NCBI GenBank assembly: GCA_023375785.1
Contig: SZWC01004672.1
Coordinates: forward strand, 56,092 to 80,639
Direction: 5' to 3'
Length of the DNA stretch: 24,548 bases
Source of the DNA: Penium margaritaceum
Lineage: Eukaryota > Streptophyta > Zygnematophyceae > Desmidiales > Peniaceae
A program made the position numbers and the translations under genes. This document shows, piece by piece, positions 1 to 7,500 of the stretch. The notes below the pieces were generated by a model that was not told the DNA's origin, ran no database searches, and saw only the letters and a list, made by a program, of their open reading frames with translations. Each line of letters begins with the position of its first letter. Within the stretch, counting starts at the first letter, position 1.

Positions 1-81
1 TTGGGTCAAATGGTTCTCTCCACCAAGTAGGTATGCCACTGAAATTCGAAGCCCGATAGCTCAGTCAAACGGTCCAAAGGG

Positions 82-700
82 TCCCGACAGATCCCTAAGA
101 TTGACTTTGATGAGACCTTTGCTCCAGTTGGGCACAACACAACTGCTGAGGAGCTAGTGAAACTGGAATTCAACAATGCCTTCCTTCATGATAGGCTTGA
201 ATAATGCCTCTACATAATCCAACCACCAAGTTTTACTGATGGCACAGACAAGGTCTGGCATCTGCAGACGGTGCTCTGTGGCCTCAAGCAATGACCAAGT
301 TGCTGGAACTAGGAGATCACCTCCTTTCTGGAGACGGATGGTTCATGCCATAGCACATTTGATCCAGCCCTGTTCCTTCGTGCACCCTCTACCCCTCTCG
401 TGACCGTCCTTATCTATGTCAATAATCTCCTCATTGCATCCCCCAGTCCTGCAGCTGTCTGGTCTGTCAATAATTGTTTGCAATCTACATTCAAGATGAA
501 GGACCTTGGCCCAGCTCGTGCTTTCCTGGGGAATGGAACTTGAGCTTTAGTGTCTGTTCAGGACAATGCATGTCCACCAGGCTCCCTCTGCATGATTTGA
601 GAGACGATGTGATGTCCTTGCTCTCTATAGTTCACACAGCCTCAACACCAATGAATCCATCAGGATTTTCACTATTGAAGTTGTTAGATTTCTCTAAACT
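82..700 (+). pseudogene. Element A: degraded Ty1/copia reverse transcriptase
   Basis: This is a remnant of a copia reverse transcriptase, the enzyme that copies element RNA into DNA in cytoplasmic particles. In translation one can read a 'DETFAPVG' block near 110-135, an 'FNNAFLHDRL' block (normally DVKNAFLHG) near 170-200, 'DKVWHLQTVLCGLKQ' near 248-292, 'YVNNLL' at about 415-432 where active elements have YVDD, and 'MKDLGPARAFLG' near 495-530. Several in-frame stops interrupt it, for example after the Leu-Glu at about 200 and after the Gln of GLKQ. Both Asp residues after YV being Asn-like, plus the stops, mean it is dead. The domain is cut by the left window edge. Family assignment is firm; exact ends are approximate. 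Confidence 0.8.
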
Positions 701-715
701 GGAGGAGGATGTAGA

Positions 716-1330
716 CGTCACCATTTTTCTGTTTTCCACTGGCTCACTGATGTACCTAGCCACCACCAATTGTACGGACGTAGCTTTTGCCGTCAATTCC
801 CCACCTGAGTTCTCTTGGTTCCTAAGGGAACGCCACCTTGAGGCCGCACTCCATATTGTATGGTACGCGCTTTCTACATCAAGCATAGAGCTGTACTTTA
901 GATCACAACCCTCCGTCATTGTCGATGACTTTACCGACAGTGACTGGACACAAGACACAGACTCACGGAGATAGAATCGGTCAATCTTCTTGACTGGAGG
1001 TACTGTTGTCTCATGCAGTAACGGCAAAACAAGGCTTCATTGCATTCGGCCCCGGTACGTGCAAGGCTGTCTGGCTTTTCCGCCTTCTGCAGCAAGTACG
1101 TGTACCCATTCATTGCATCATTCTATGCTGTGAAAAAAATGAAGCACAAATGCTATTGATGAGAATGTTGGCATGCACCATTCAAGAACTAAGCACGTCA
1201 ACATAGAGGATCACTTTTTGTGTGAGTGTATTACCGCCAGGTTGTTTGGGTGGACACACTTTATCAAAATTGAAATCAGTAGAGGCGTGTTTAAATTTCC
1301 TGTGCATGGTGTTGGTCTTGCACTTCAACA
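716..1330 (+). pseudogene. Element A: degraded copia RNase H and pol C-terminus
   Basis: This continues the RT of element A. An open stretch carries 'GSLMYLATTNCTDVAFAVN' (about 745-800) and ends in 'DDFTDSDWTQDTDSRR' (about 925-972), the usual junction of RT and RNase H in copia pol, including the YTDSDWA-type motif that holds the first RNase H catalytic Asp. After a frameshift, 'GGTVVSC' (about 995) and 'RTKHVNIEDHFLCE' (about 1180-1220) match the RNase H end, where active elements read RTKHIDIRYHFVRE. The pol end lies only tens of bases before an LTR start at 1362, as expected for a 3' end. Multiple stops and at least two frameshifts are present, so it is non-functional. Confidence 0.8.
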
Positions 1331-1361
1331 GAATCCCCATCGACCCTTGTTCCACAGTACT

Positions 1362-2002
1362 TGTCAATGTTGGTGGTCAGTTTTTGGCCATTGACACATG
1401 GAATTCCCTCTTGCCTTGCTCCACATTTTCTCATACACAAGCACTGGAGATTGAGTGCTATGGCTGCTGCTAGAGGTCTACCTCACGAGATCGGGATCAC
1501 CCATGATTAAGCCCGCATCTCCAGTCAGCAGCAGCACAATCCCAGGTTGTGGCCTGTGGCCATATGGCATTGCTCTGACATTCTCTTGACTCTTGAGTTT
1601 TCTCGTGGTGGAGGCATGACCTCAAACACGTTAGAATTCTTTGGTCAGTCTCCAAACATGCATGTGGGTTTTGGGGAAGTTGCAGCTATGTCCCGGTTGA
1701 TTATCCTTAGGGGGCTACAGGGCCAGATTTATTCTGTGCTTAGATGAGTAGCTGCCCTTGCTGTTTCCCAGCTGGTTGGGCTCGGCCCTTGGGCGGTTGC
1801 ATGATTTCTTTGTGCATGATGCATGAGGAAGGCCCACACTCACCGGTGTGCTCTTTTTTCTCTCCTAGGCTCACTTGCACTGACCTATTATGTGAAATTC
1901 TTGCTATTGACCACAATATTTACATGTTGTATCTGCTATGGAGATCACCCCATGCTCTTGCTCATTCCTGCTCCATTCACTTGCACCATTGTGAGTAACT
2001 AC
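1362..2002 (+). repeat. LTR of the A/C copia family (shared 3' LTR of A and likely 5' LTR of C)
   Basis: The stretch starts TGTCAATGTTGGTGGTCAG, matching TGTTAAAGTTGGTGGTCAG at 16993, which directly follows a clear polypurine tract. It stays collinear with that second copy. 'GTGGTGGAGGCATGACCT' lies about 240 bp in and 'CCTTAGGGGGC' about 342 bp in for both copies, and the similarity reaches about 1760 here and 17390 there. A further shared block, about 1777-1802, reappears at 17959-17984. The end near 2002 is set by a weak PBS-like TAGTATC. Similarity outside the anchors is modest, so the copies are old. No perfect TG...CA ends remain here. Confidence 0.6.
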
Positions 2003-2012
2003 TAGTATCCAA
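2003..2012 (+). other. Possible degenerate primer-binding site of element C
   Basis: TAGTATC matches the first seven bases of the plant copia PBS (TGGTATC) with one change and sits directly after the proposed LTR end. The rest (CAAGG...) does not match AGAGC. The site matters because a PBS here would make 1362-2002 a 5' LTR. The evidence is weak on its own. Confidence 0.3.
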
Positions 2013-3727
2013 GGAAGGAGGAAGATTCCCTCTTCTCAACCAGACAAAGTCATTGGACCACGATCTCGAGACCACCTACGTCACCACGGCAGTGTCATAT
2101 TGTAGGCATCGACTACAGCAATGGGTCTATGCCCACTCCTCAGCTTCTTCAGCAGAAGGTTTTGCAACTGCATCTTGGTTTCTCATCCCTCAACTGCCTC
2201 TGCAATACCCCTTTCCACGTGGAATCTCTGCCACGGCGTTCTCGCATGTCATACTCTGCATCGCCATCTTAGCCTATCCTACTTCCCCACGGGCGTCTCA
2301 GCCCCTGCGCTTCTGCCACCACTGCTAAAGCCCTGCAGATTCAGCTCCAGTGCATCTACCTCCGTAGCTTCTGTTGCTTCCCTCCGGACATCTTGGCTCC
2401 TTCTGCATGTACCACTGTCACTGCAGCTCCTGCCGCTAAAGATTTGGTGTCTCGGCCTGTAACATCTTCCCAAGACGCTTTTCTTGCTGTCCCTTGGACA
2501 TTTTGGCTCTTCTGCATCTGCTGCTCCCGCTGCAACTGCTACCGCCACAGCTCCTGTGTCTGGAGCTCTCACATCTGCTGACACAGCCACTGCTTCCCCA
2601 CCATTTTCTTGGCCCTTCCGTGTCTGCCACTGCAGCTCCAGTGCATTAGCTACTGCATCCTTCATTTCTGTCCCTCAGCCATCTTGGCCCTCATCGCCTG
2701 TTGCTGCTTCTCCAGCTCCACCTCCTGCAGCTCCGGTGTCTCAGCTGACGTAGCATTTTCTGTGCAGCATTGGCAGCATACTCCTGTCTTTTGGTGTCAG
2801 TAGCCAGATCAACATCTCTTTCACAGCAGGAGCTCCTGCCACTTCTACTTCATCCAACATGTTGGCCTCTCCATCATCATCTGGAGAGGCGTACGATTAT
2901 GATCTCAAAATTTCGTGCACTGCGGCAAGAGAGCATGCACAAGAGCTGCCTGGCCCAGATATTGGCCGCTGGACCTCACCACTGCACGACGACACTGACG
3001 GGCCACGGTTGGAATGCATGATTTCAATTGAATACTGGTGCGACGGCATTTGATACCTTGAAGAGGTGAGAGGGCATGAAATCGATCTCCACAGGGATGC
3101 ACCCACCAACTGGCGACTTTACACTGCTGGCGACTTGCTTGACTCACCTACAGGGATGCACCCACCAACTTTACAGCCATCTCAAGATCCTCCCGACAGA
3201 ACAACAGACACCACAACAGCCTCTGCAGCTGAAGTTTGAGAGTAGCCCGGATGTGTCCTAGTGCTTCCCTCGCACTCAGACGCTGTCAGCTTTGCCAGCA
3301 GTATTCTTGACCACATTTGCAGCCAGAGGGCAACCATAGGCACAGCCGTTGGACGTTGAACTTCTGCCTACAAAGAGGCAGCTTCCTCCATATCTCTCGT
3401 CTTGTTACCATGGCGGTGAACATCACTTGCCAGGAAAACGCGTCCTGATCGGCTTTTGCCAATGCCGCTGCCACGTCTGCGGGTGCAACTCCCAGCACTG
3501 TTAGCTCCATCTGTACATTGACCACTGCCACCGTCCTCACTGTCACGGGTGACACTTGCAATGCTGCCCCTGGTTTTCTTTTCACGTCGGCAACTGCAGC
3601 AGTGTCTGGTGCCACAGTGACTGGCCTTCTGTACCTCCTTGTGGCTGTTGCAGTGTGGTTCACCATCCTGTCCTCTTCAGCAGCAGCAGTGGTGATGCCA
3701 CTCTTTTCGCTTGCAACACCAGTTTGG
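2013..3727 (+). other. Element C leader / degraded gag N-terminal region, low complexity
   Basis: No confident gene is present. Between about 2290 and 2760 and again about 3440-3720 the + strand encodes Ala/Ser/Thr/Pro-rich low-complexity peptide in shifting frames. Loosely repeated pieces of the type 'GACAT(C/T)TTGGCTC...TTCTGC' followed by CTGCAGCTCC-like sequence recur near 2387, 2497, 2601 and 2679. This fits a decayed, simple-sequence gag leader between an LTR and the gag core at 3754. It could equally be an unrelated degenerate repeat. ORFs on both strands here have no recognisable domain. Confidence 0.35.
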
Positions 3728-3728
3728 T

Positions 3729-3746
3729 GAGAGAGAGAGAGAGAGN
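3729..3746. repeat. (GA)n microsatellite ending in an ambiguous base
   Basis: About eight GA units run from 3729 and are followed by the only N in the window at 3746, then CTCTC. This is a simple repeat and a point of uncertain base calling. The copy number may be wrong, and the reading frame across it cannot be trusted. Confidence 0.85.
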
Positions 3747-3753
3747 CTCTCAG

Positions 3754-4342
3754 TGAGGCTCAGGTGGCTTGCTTCCGTGCTGAAGAGGAGCTGCAATGGG
3801 ACATTGGCACCAAGAAAACGATGGTCACTACTGTGGCTGAGATACGCATGGAGCAACTTCATTCAAATCCTTTCATTGCTGCATTCCTTCCTGCTGTGGA
3901 TGCTGAATCCTCCTCTGGCTCCTCTTCTGCTACAGGTGGTGGCATCAATGTTGTAGCACCACCTCTCGCGCATACTGCCACCACCATTGCCCGCACTTTG
4001 CTGCCGCAACGCCAGAAGAATTTTGAAAGCCCACCACCTCACTACACCATCAAGCTATCATTCTCATCCTGGGAGACCTGCTTCATTTCATGGGCTCAAG
4101 GCAAGGTTTTGTGGGAGTACTAACCCCCTGTTGACCCCTCTACTTCCGCACCCTTTGCTCCTAGGCCTGCTGAATCTTCTCATGCTGTTCGTGTCATCAT
4201 TCTGGCTGGCCCTAACGACCTCACTGATGAGATACATACAATGCTCACACTGCACGCCATACACCAGCAGACCTTGTGTGGGCCTATGCCCTCATTCATC
4301 GTTGCAAAACAGTCACTGGGCATGCAAACGAGGTGTAGTTAA
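3754..4342 (+). pseudogene. Element C: degraded copia Gag core
   Basis: Gag forms the particle shell that packages copia RNA. One frame, closed by TAA at 4340-4342 and broken by a single TAA at 4121-4123, gives a coherent protein: 'ACFRAEEELQWDIGTKK' early, then 'LSFSSWETCFISWAQGKVLW' at about 4053-4116, then 'VRVIILAGPNDLTDEIHTML'. The F-x-(S/C)-W...F-x-x-W pattern also occurs in the Gag regions of element B ('FLSWKDVFLSWAEEHG') and element D ('GFDCWEILFQVWF'), which is the main reason for the call. No zinc knuckle is seen after it. The sequence changes character at about 4343, so the 3' part of gag appears to have been displaced. The N-terminus is not resolved because of the ambiguous base at 3746. 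Confidence 0.6.
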
Positions 4343-4850
4343 TTGACCCAAATTCATTCACTCTATAAACAGTGTATCAATAAGTGTATTTCTGTGTCCG
4401 TTGATTTATCAACAATCATAAACATGAATGCATGTCACTAGAGCCCACATATGCATTCCTTGTCAAAGTTGAAAAGAAAAAAAGGTATTTCTATGAAATA
4501 TATGATTTTTAGTGAGCGATCAATGTTCACTTTTCTGTTCACTTCCCAATACACTTTTTTGTACACAGTTTTGAGGGTGGATTAATTGGTTATGCATGTC
4601 TATATATTTGTTTTCTGTACTTGTTGTGTGATATGGGCAAAGCAGCGCCAGACCAGCTGTCAGCCAGTCTCTCCATTGTGACTGGAATGATTCTTGAATC
4701 GTCTTATCTCTATATTCTGTGGGTGAGACAGAGATGTTTGCACTACACCGCACCCACCTGAAGGCAGTCGATGCTTCTCTGATTCCAGCCTAGCAAGAAT
4801 TTTCCTGAATTGCGCCATGATGAAGAGCATTTACTACCAGTGAATTGTCC

Positions 4851-4928
4851 GACCGAACACTTCCTGAAGTGTTCGATCTCTATCTTCCTGATCAGACACT
4901 TTCTGAAGTTTCTGATCTCTATCTTCAG
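4851..4928. repeat. Tandem pair of 39-bp hairpin repeats
   Basis: Unit 1 is 4851-4889 and unit 2 is 4890-4928, with 30 of 39 positions identical by hand count. Each unit folds. Unit 1 has a perfect 10-bp stem (CGAACACTTC at 4854-4863 and its complement at 4866-4875) on a 2-base loop. Unit 2 has arms at 4890-4902 and 4905-4917, giving up to 13 pairs with one mismatch and one G-T. Two adjacent pairs change on both sides between units (G-C to A-T and A-T to G-C). The unit is also 13 codons long. Confidence 0.8.
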
Positions 4929-4941
4929 TGGATGTTTTGGA

Positions 4942-4979
4942 GAAGCATCCACTGCCAAAAGAAGCATCCACTGCCACGA
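4942..4979 (+). repeat. 19-bp tandem duplication with flanking inverted copies
   Basis: GAAGCATCCACTGCCA begins each of two adjacent 19-bp units (4942-4960 and 4961-4979); only the last three bases differ. CATCCAC in each unit is complementary to GTGGATG just upstream (about 4928-4934) and just downstream (about 4980-4986), so this short stretch can form alternative small hairpins. Confidence 0.75.
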
Positions 4980-5692
4980 GGTGGATGCAGTGTAGGGAGA
5001 AGATGGTGGCCTACAGCAAGAGGGGCCGATGGCAGGAGGCACCAACCCCCAAGAGGGAGGCAGGGAGAGAGGTTTCTGCTGGGAACCAGTGTCGGAATTG
5101 TAATCAGTAGCAGATGACAATGAAGAGGAGGAGGATGGCGATGCCACTTTGGTGGTGGCAGTGGCAAATGAAAAACTGTTGATGCCATTGGATGCTTCTC
5201 GGACTCCGGCCCAGCAAGCTTTGCGGGCATGTATGGTGGAGGCAAGGCTGGCATCGGCACGTGGCCTAGACTGGTCCCATGACCTAGAATTTCACAAGAC
5301 CTAGACTGATGCTTCTATGACTCCGGCCCAACGAGTGTCAGCCTGATGCACACCGTGATGAGGAGCACGCTCTACAGTACTACCTTACTGAGCTACTTCA
5401 TCTCTTTGATTAGGGAGGTGAGGGTGTGGCGGGCCTTTTGTTGAAAAATTGCCCCTCCGCATGCCCAAGTGCGGCACCGGGAGGCGCTGACGAGCCGCCA
5501 GAAAATAGAAACTCCGCTCCGGCGGATCTGGCGACTCGACATTTGCTCGGACCCTAAAACAGAGGATTGCCCCTGAAATTTGACAAGTCGCTGAATCCGG
5601 TGAAATTTGTTTCCCCGGAATCGGACACGTATGGAGGAAGATATAGCTTTCCAAAGTTGGAGTATGCGCAGCGGCTCTGGGAGCCGGCTGCG

Positions 5693-5727
5693 ACTCGAAA
5701 TCCGGTCGATAATCGACCGGACCGAGT
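5693..5727. repeat. Perfect 10-bp inverted repeat with extended base
   Basis: TCCGGTCGAT (5701-5710), one A, then ATCGACCGGA (5712-5721) form a perfect palindrome with a single central base. ACTCG (5693-5697) and CGAGT (5723-5727) add five more pairs beyond a small asymmetric bulge. It lies about 50 bp before a larger hairpin at 5776. Confidence 0.85.
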
Positions 5728-5775
5728 AACAAAAATACCATCTGGAGAAAATGCTCCGATAGGCCTGCCGAGGCG

Positions 5776-5817
5776 TCCGGTGGATGATCCGCCTAATCAG
5801 GTGGATCATCCACCGGA
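5776..5817. repeat. 18-bp stem hairpin
   Basis: TCCGGTGGATGATCC at 5776-5790 and its exact complement at 5803-5817 form 15 pairs. The stem continues inward through GCC/GGT (two Watson-Crick pairs and one G-T) to a 6-base loop TAATCA. This is the longest near-perfect hairpin I found in the window. Both arms begin or end with the same TCCGG/CCGGA as the palindrome at 5701. Confidence 0.85.
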
Positions 5818-5841
5818 TCCAGTAGTGCAGGTTGTCACTGA

Positions 5842-5931
5842 GGGACTTAGCCAAAATCCTGGCTCGACGTCCGAAACTCAGTTGTACGTTTTGTTACTCG
5901 GGGACTTAGTCAAAATTGACTGCAGGTCCGC
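5842..5931 (+). repeat. Pair of 59-bp-spaced repeats, each with a small hairpin
   Basis: GGGACTTAG(C/T)CAAAAT occurs at 5842-5857 and 5901-5916, each followed by a hairpin arm and then GTCCG. Copy 1 pairs AGCCA with TGGCT (5849-5864). Copy 2 pairs AGTCAA with TTGACT (5908-5921). The third pair is C-G in one and T-A in the other. The last GTCCG is part of a 10-bp palindrome, GTCCGCGGAC, at 5926-5935. Confidence 0.75.
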
Positions 5932-6409
5932 GGACAGGTTTCGAACCTCGTCACACCCCATCACCAAACACGACCCAAAAGTGGGTAGGGTGCATGGAAA
6001 CAGTGCAGGGGACCTCCACGCCATGTGCAATGGGACATGCGCCTTGGGAAAGGCGCTTGGCACGTGAATGAAGGCGCCACGGCGAGTGGCGGCGTCAGGC
6101 TTCTGTGGTGGGTGAGACCTGCGCTTCGGCAAGCATAACTTGAGCTGCGCTTGGCCAAATTGTGCGCGGTTTGGTGCGTTGGAAAGCTCATGACTAGCCC
6201 TACAAATGTTGTGATCATGTCTATGTTAAAAAAACTAACGCAAAACGACGTTATTCCCTTTGCAAACTGACTGTCTCTAAATTCTTGCTCACATAGCGTG
6301 AGGCGACCAGAAAGCTCACGCTCAGTCTCAGATTCGCCCAAAAACAGTAGACGTGAACCACTAGAGACGATCAGACAAACGTCGGGACCACACCACGCGG
6401 ATCTCATCC

Positions 6410-6917
6410 TGACACCTTTCTCATACTCTTGTCTGTGATTCAGATGAAGCCCTTTGTGGTATGTCTTCTAGGGCCGTGCTGGGGTGTGTGCTTGATGATC
6501 ATCCATGGATTGAGGACTGGCAGTCTCTTACAATGCCTCATTGCCTTGGTATTTCCTCGTCTTTCCATGTTCCACCGTCTCGCACTGTTGTTGTTTGCAT
6601 TGTGCTTCCTTCTGCCCAGGAGTTATGTGGCTTCTGGATTATTGGTTTCTGGGCCAACCATCACATGAATTTGTGCCACTCCTCTTTTCTTTCCACTGGC
6701 CCATTTGGCTATGTGTGCTTTGTCCACACTGTCTTAGGTCAGCTTCTCTCTGTTCAGAGAGGAGCTCACCCTCTTGGTATCGTTCACTTTGTTGCTCCAG
6801 GTGGGGACCTGTTCTTACTTTCTGTTGTGTTCGTTCCTAACATTCCTCACTCTGCTGTCTGTGACCACCCTTGATGACCAATGCATGGAATTTGTGTCCA
6901 ATCGCAGTGTTGGTACC
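6410..6917 (+). pseudogene. Element C: degraded copia protease region
   Basis: The aspartic protease domain cuts the copia polyprotein. The frame through 6461-6874 reads 'CGFWIIGFWANHHM' at about 6630-6668, where an active protease has WIID(S/T)GA(S/N)HHM. The catalytic Asp-Ser/Thr-Gly is replaced by Gly-Phe-Trp, so it is inactive. Downstream 'HTVLGQLLSVQRG' and 'VVFVPNIPH' correspond to the later beta-strands and the VLYVPDLxxNL block. The N-terminal part, with 'SDEALCGMSS...', resembles the equivalent part of element D ('YDDLCGGAQ...'), which shows that C and D are related. The coding similarity is cut at 6917/6923 by the insertion of element B and resumes past 13265. Confidence 0.7.
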
Positions 6918-6922
6918 ATTTA
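6918..6922. repeat. Left target-site duplication of element B
   Basis: ATTTA directly precedes the B LTR. ATTTC directly follows the other LTR at 13261-13265. Copia integrases normally make 5-bp duplications; 4 of 5 bases still match, which fixes the insertion point in element C. Confidence 0.7.
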
Positions 6923-7500
6923 TAAGGTTCCCAAGGCGAATCGAATGCAACTTGTTTCACTTTAAGCGGTCAAGATTTGACTACCATAGGGCTGGGTTAG
7001 TGCAGCCATGGAGGTCCGCACGTGAAAAAAGTACAAGTGCCGAGGAAAAGCAAGGAGTACCTCGCTCAGGTGAGTCGTGCTAGTCGAGGCTCATCCAGCA
7101 GGCCGGCGAGTGAGGCTCGCCAGCACGCAATCCTGGAGCGAGGGCAAGTCGCCCTCGTACTCCGAATAAGGGCCGGCTAGCCCGCGCCCTGCCCTACACA
7201 CACAAACACGAACAGGGTTACATACAAGTCCAAGACTAATCTAGGTTCCTGTCGGAAGTCCAAGTATGACCCAGACAGATGGCTAAGGACAAATCTAGAT
7301 CTATGCAGATAAAGCTCAGCGATGAGCCAGCTGTTGAGTGATGAAGGAGAGGGGCCATGCCGGCAGGGTGGAGGCGACCACTCATGCGGGACAGAGGAGT
7401 TGCGAGCTGTCATAGTGCGTCGCCTCCACTTTCTGCTCCAGCATGCCCTGCGATCTCACGGCCATCCACAAGGATAAATATGCACAATGAGAGATTAACA
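6923..7500 (-). repeat. Element B 3' LTR (578 bp)
   Basis: On the - strand it begins TGTTAATCTCTCATTGTGCA at 7500 and ends at 6923, where the canonical terminal CA has become TA. It aligns end to end with 12683-13260 without gaps, with about 43 differences by hand count. As the downstream LTR it would supply the polyadenylation region. Its first five bases also carry the stop codon of pol. Confidence 0.95.

Larger units (their letters stand above)
4770..5335 (+). repeat. Three dispersed copies of a 28-bp GATGCTTCT repeat
   Basis: Copies lie at 4770-4797, 5191-5218 and 5308-5335. The consensus is GATGCTTCTCGGACTCCGGC followed by CCAGCAAG. The second and third are closest. Similarity between the first and third continues weakly downstream (a GATGAAGAGCA-like block near 4818 and GATGAGGAGCA near 5354), so the real unit may be longer, near 80 bp. 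Function is unknown. Confidence 0.65.
4343..6409. other. Unidentified insertion-like block rich in hairpins
   Basis: This 2.07-kb block separates the gag and protease remnants of element C and resembles neither. It opens AT-rich (4345-4740), then becomes a patchwork of short tandem and inverted repeats (4770-5335), then a GC-rich stretch with long perfect hairpins (5500-5940), and ends in unremarkable sequence (5940-6409). Overlapping ORFs are open in several frames of 5385-6067 (up to 166 codons on + and 153 on -), but none contains a recognisable domain and the openness follows base composition. No transposase, TIR pair or target duplication could be fixed at the edges. It could be a foldback/MITE-like element, a CACTA-type fragment or captured host DNA. 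Confidence 0.5.

Noticed and set aside
2279..2665. 128-codon - strand Ala/Val/Glu-rich frame
   Set aside because: Low-complexity antisense of the Ala/Ser/Thr-rich region; no motif.
4741..4760. CACTACA at 4741 as a possible CACTA transposon end
   Set aside because: No matching TGTAGTG end with flanking 3-bp duplication was found downstream. Kept only as an alternative for the unknown block.
4842..4986. Short direct and inverted repeats that might suggest a CRISPR array
   Set aside because: Only two units are present, without spacers of constant length, and the context is eukaryotic retrotransposon DNA.
5926..5950. GGTTTCGAACC near a palindrome, recalling a tRNA T-arm
   Set aside because: The T-arm like word has an extra T, and no acceptor stem, anticodon arm or D-arm could be placed around it.
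5567..6067. 166-codon + strand open frame, with overlapping - strand frames of 118 and 153 codons
   Set aside because: Three overlapping open frames in GC-rich hairpin sequence point to composition rather than coding. There is no known motif and the frame crosses the long inverted repeats.
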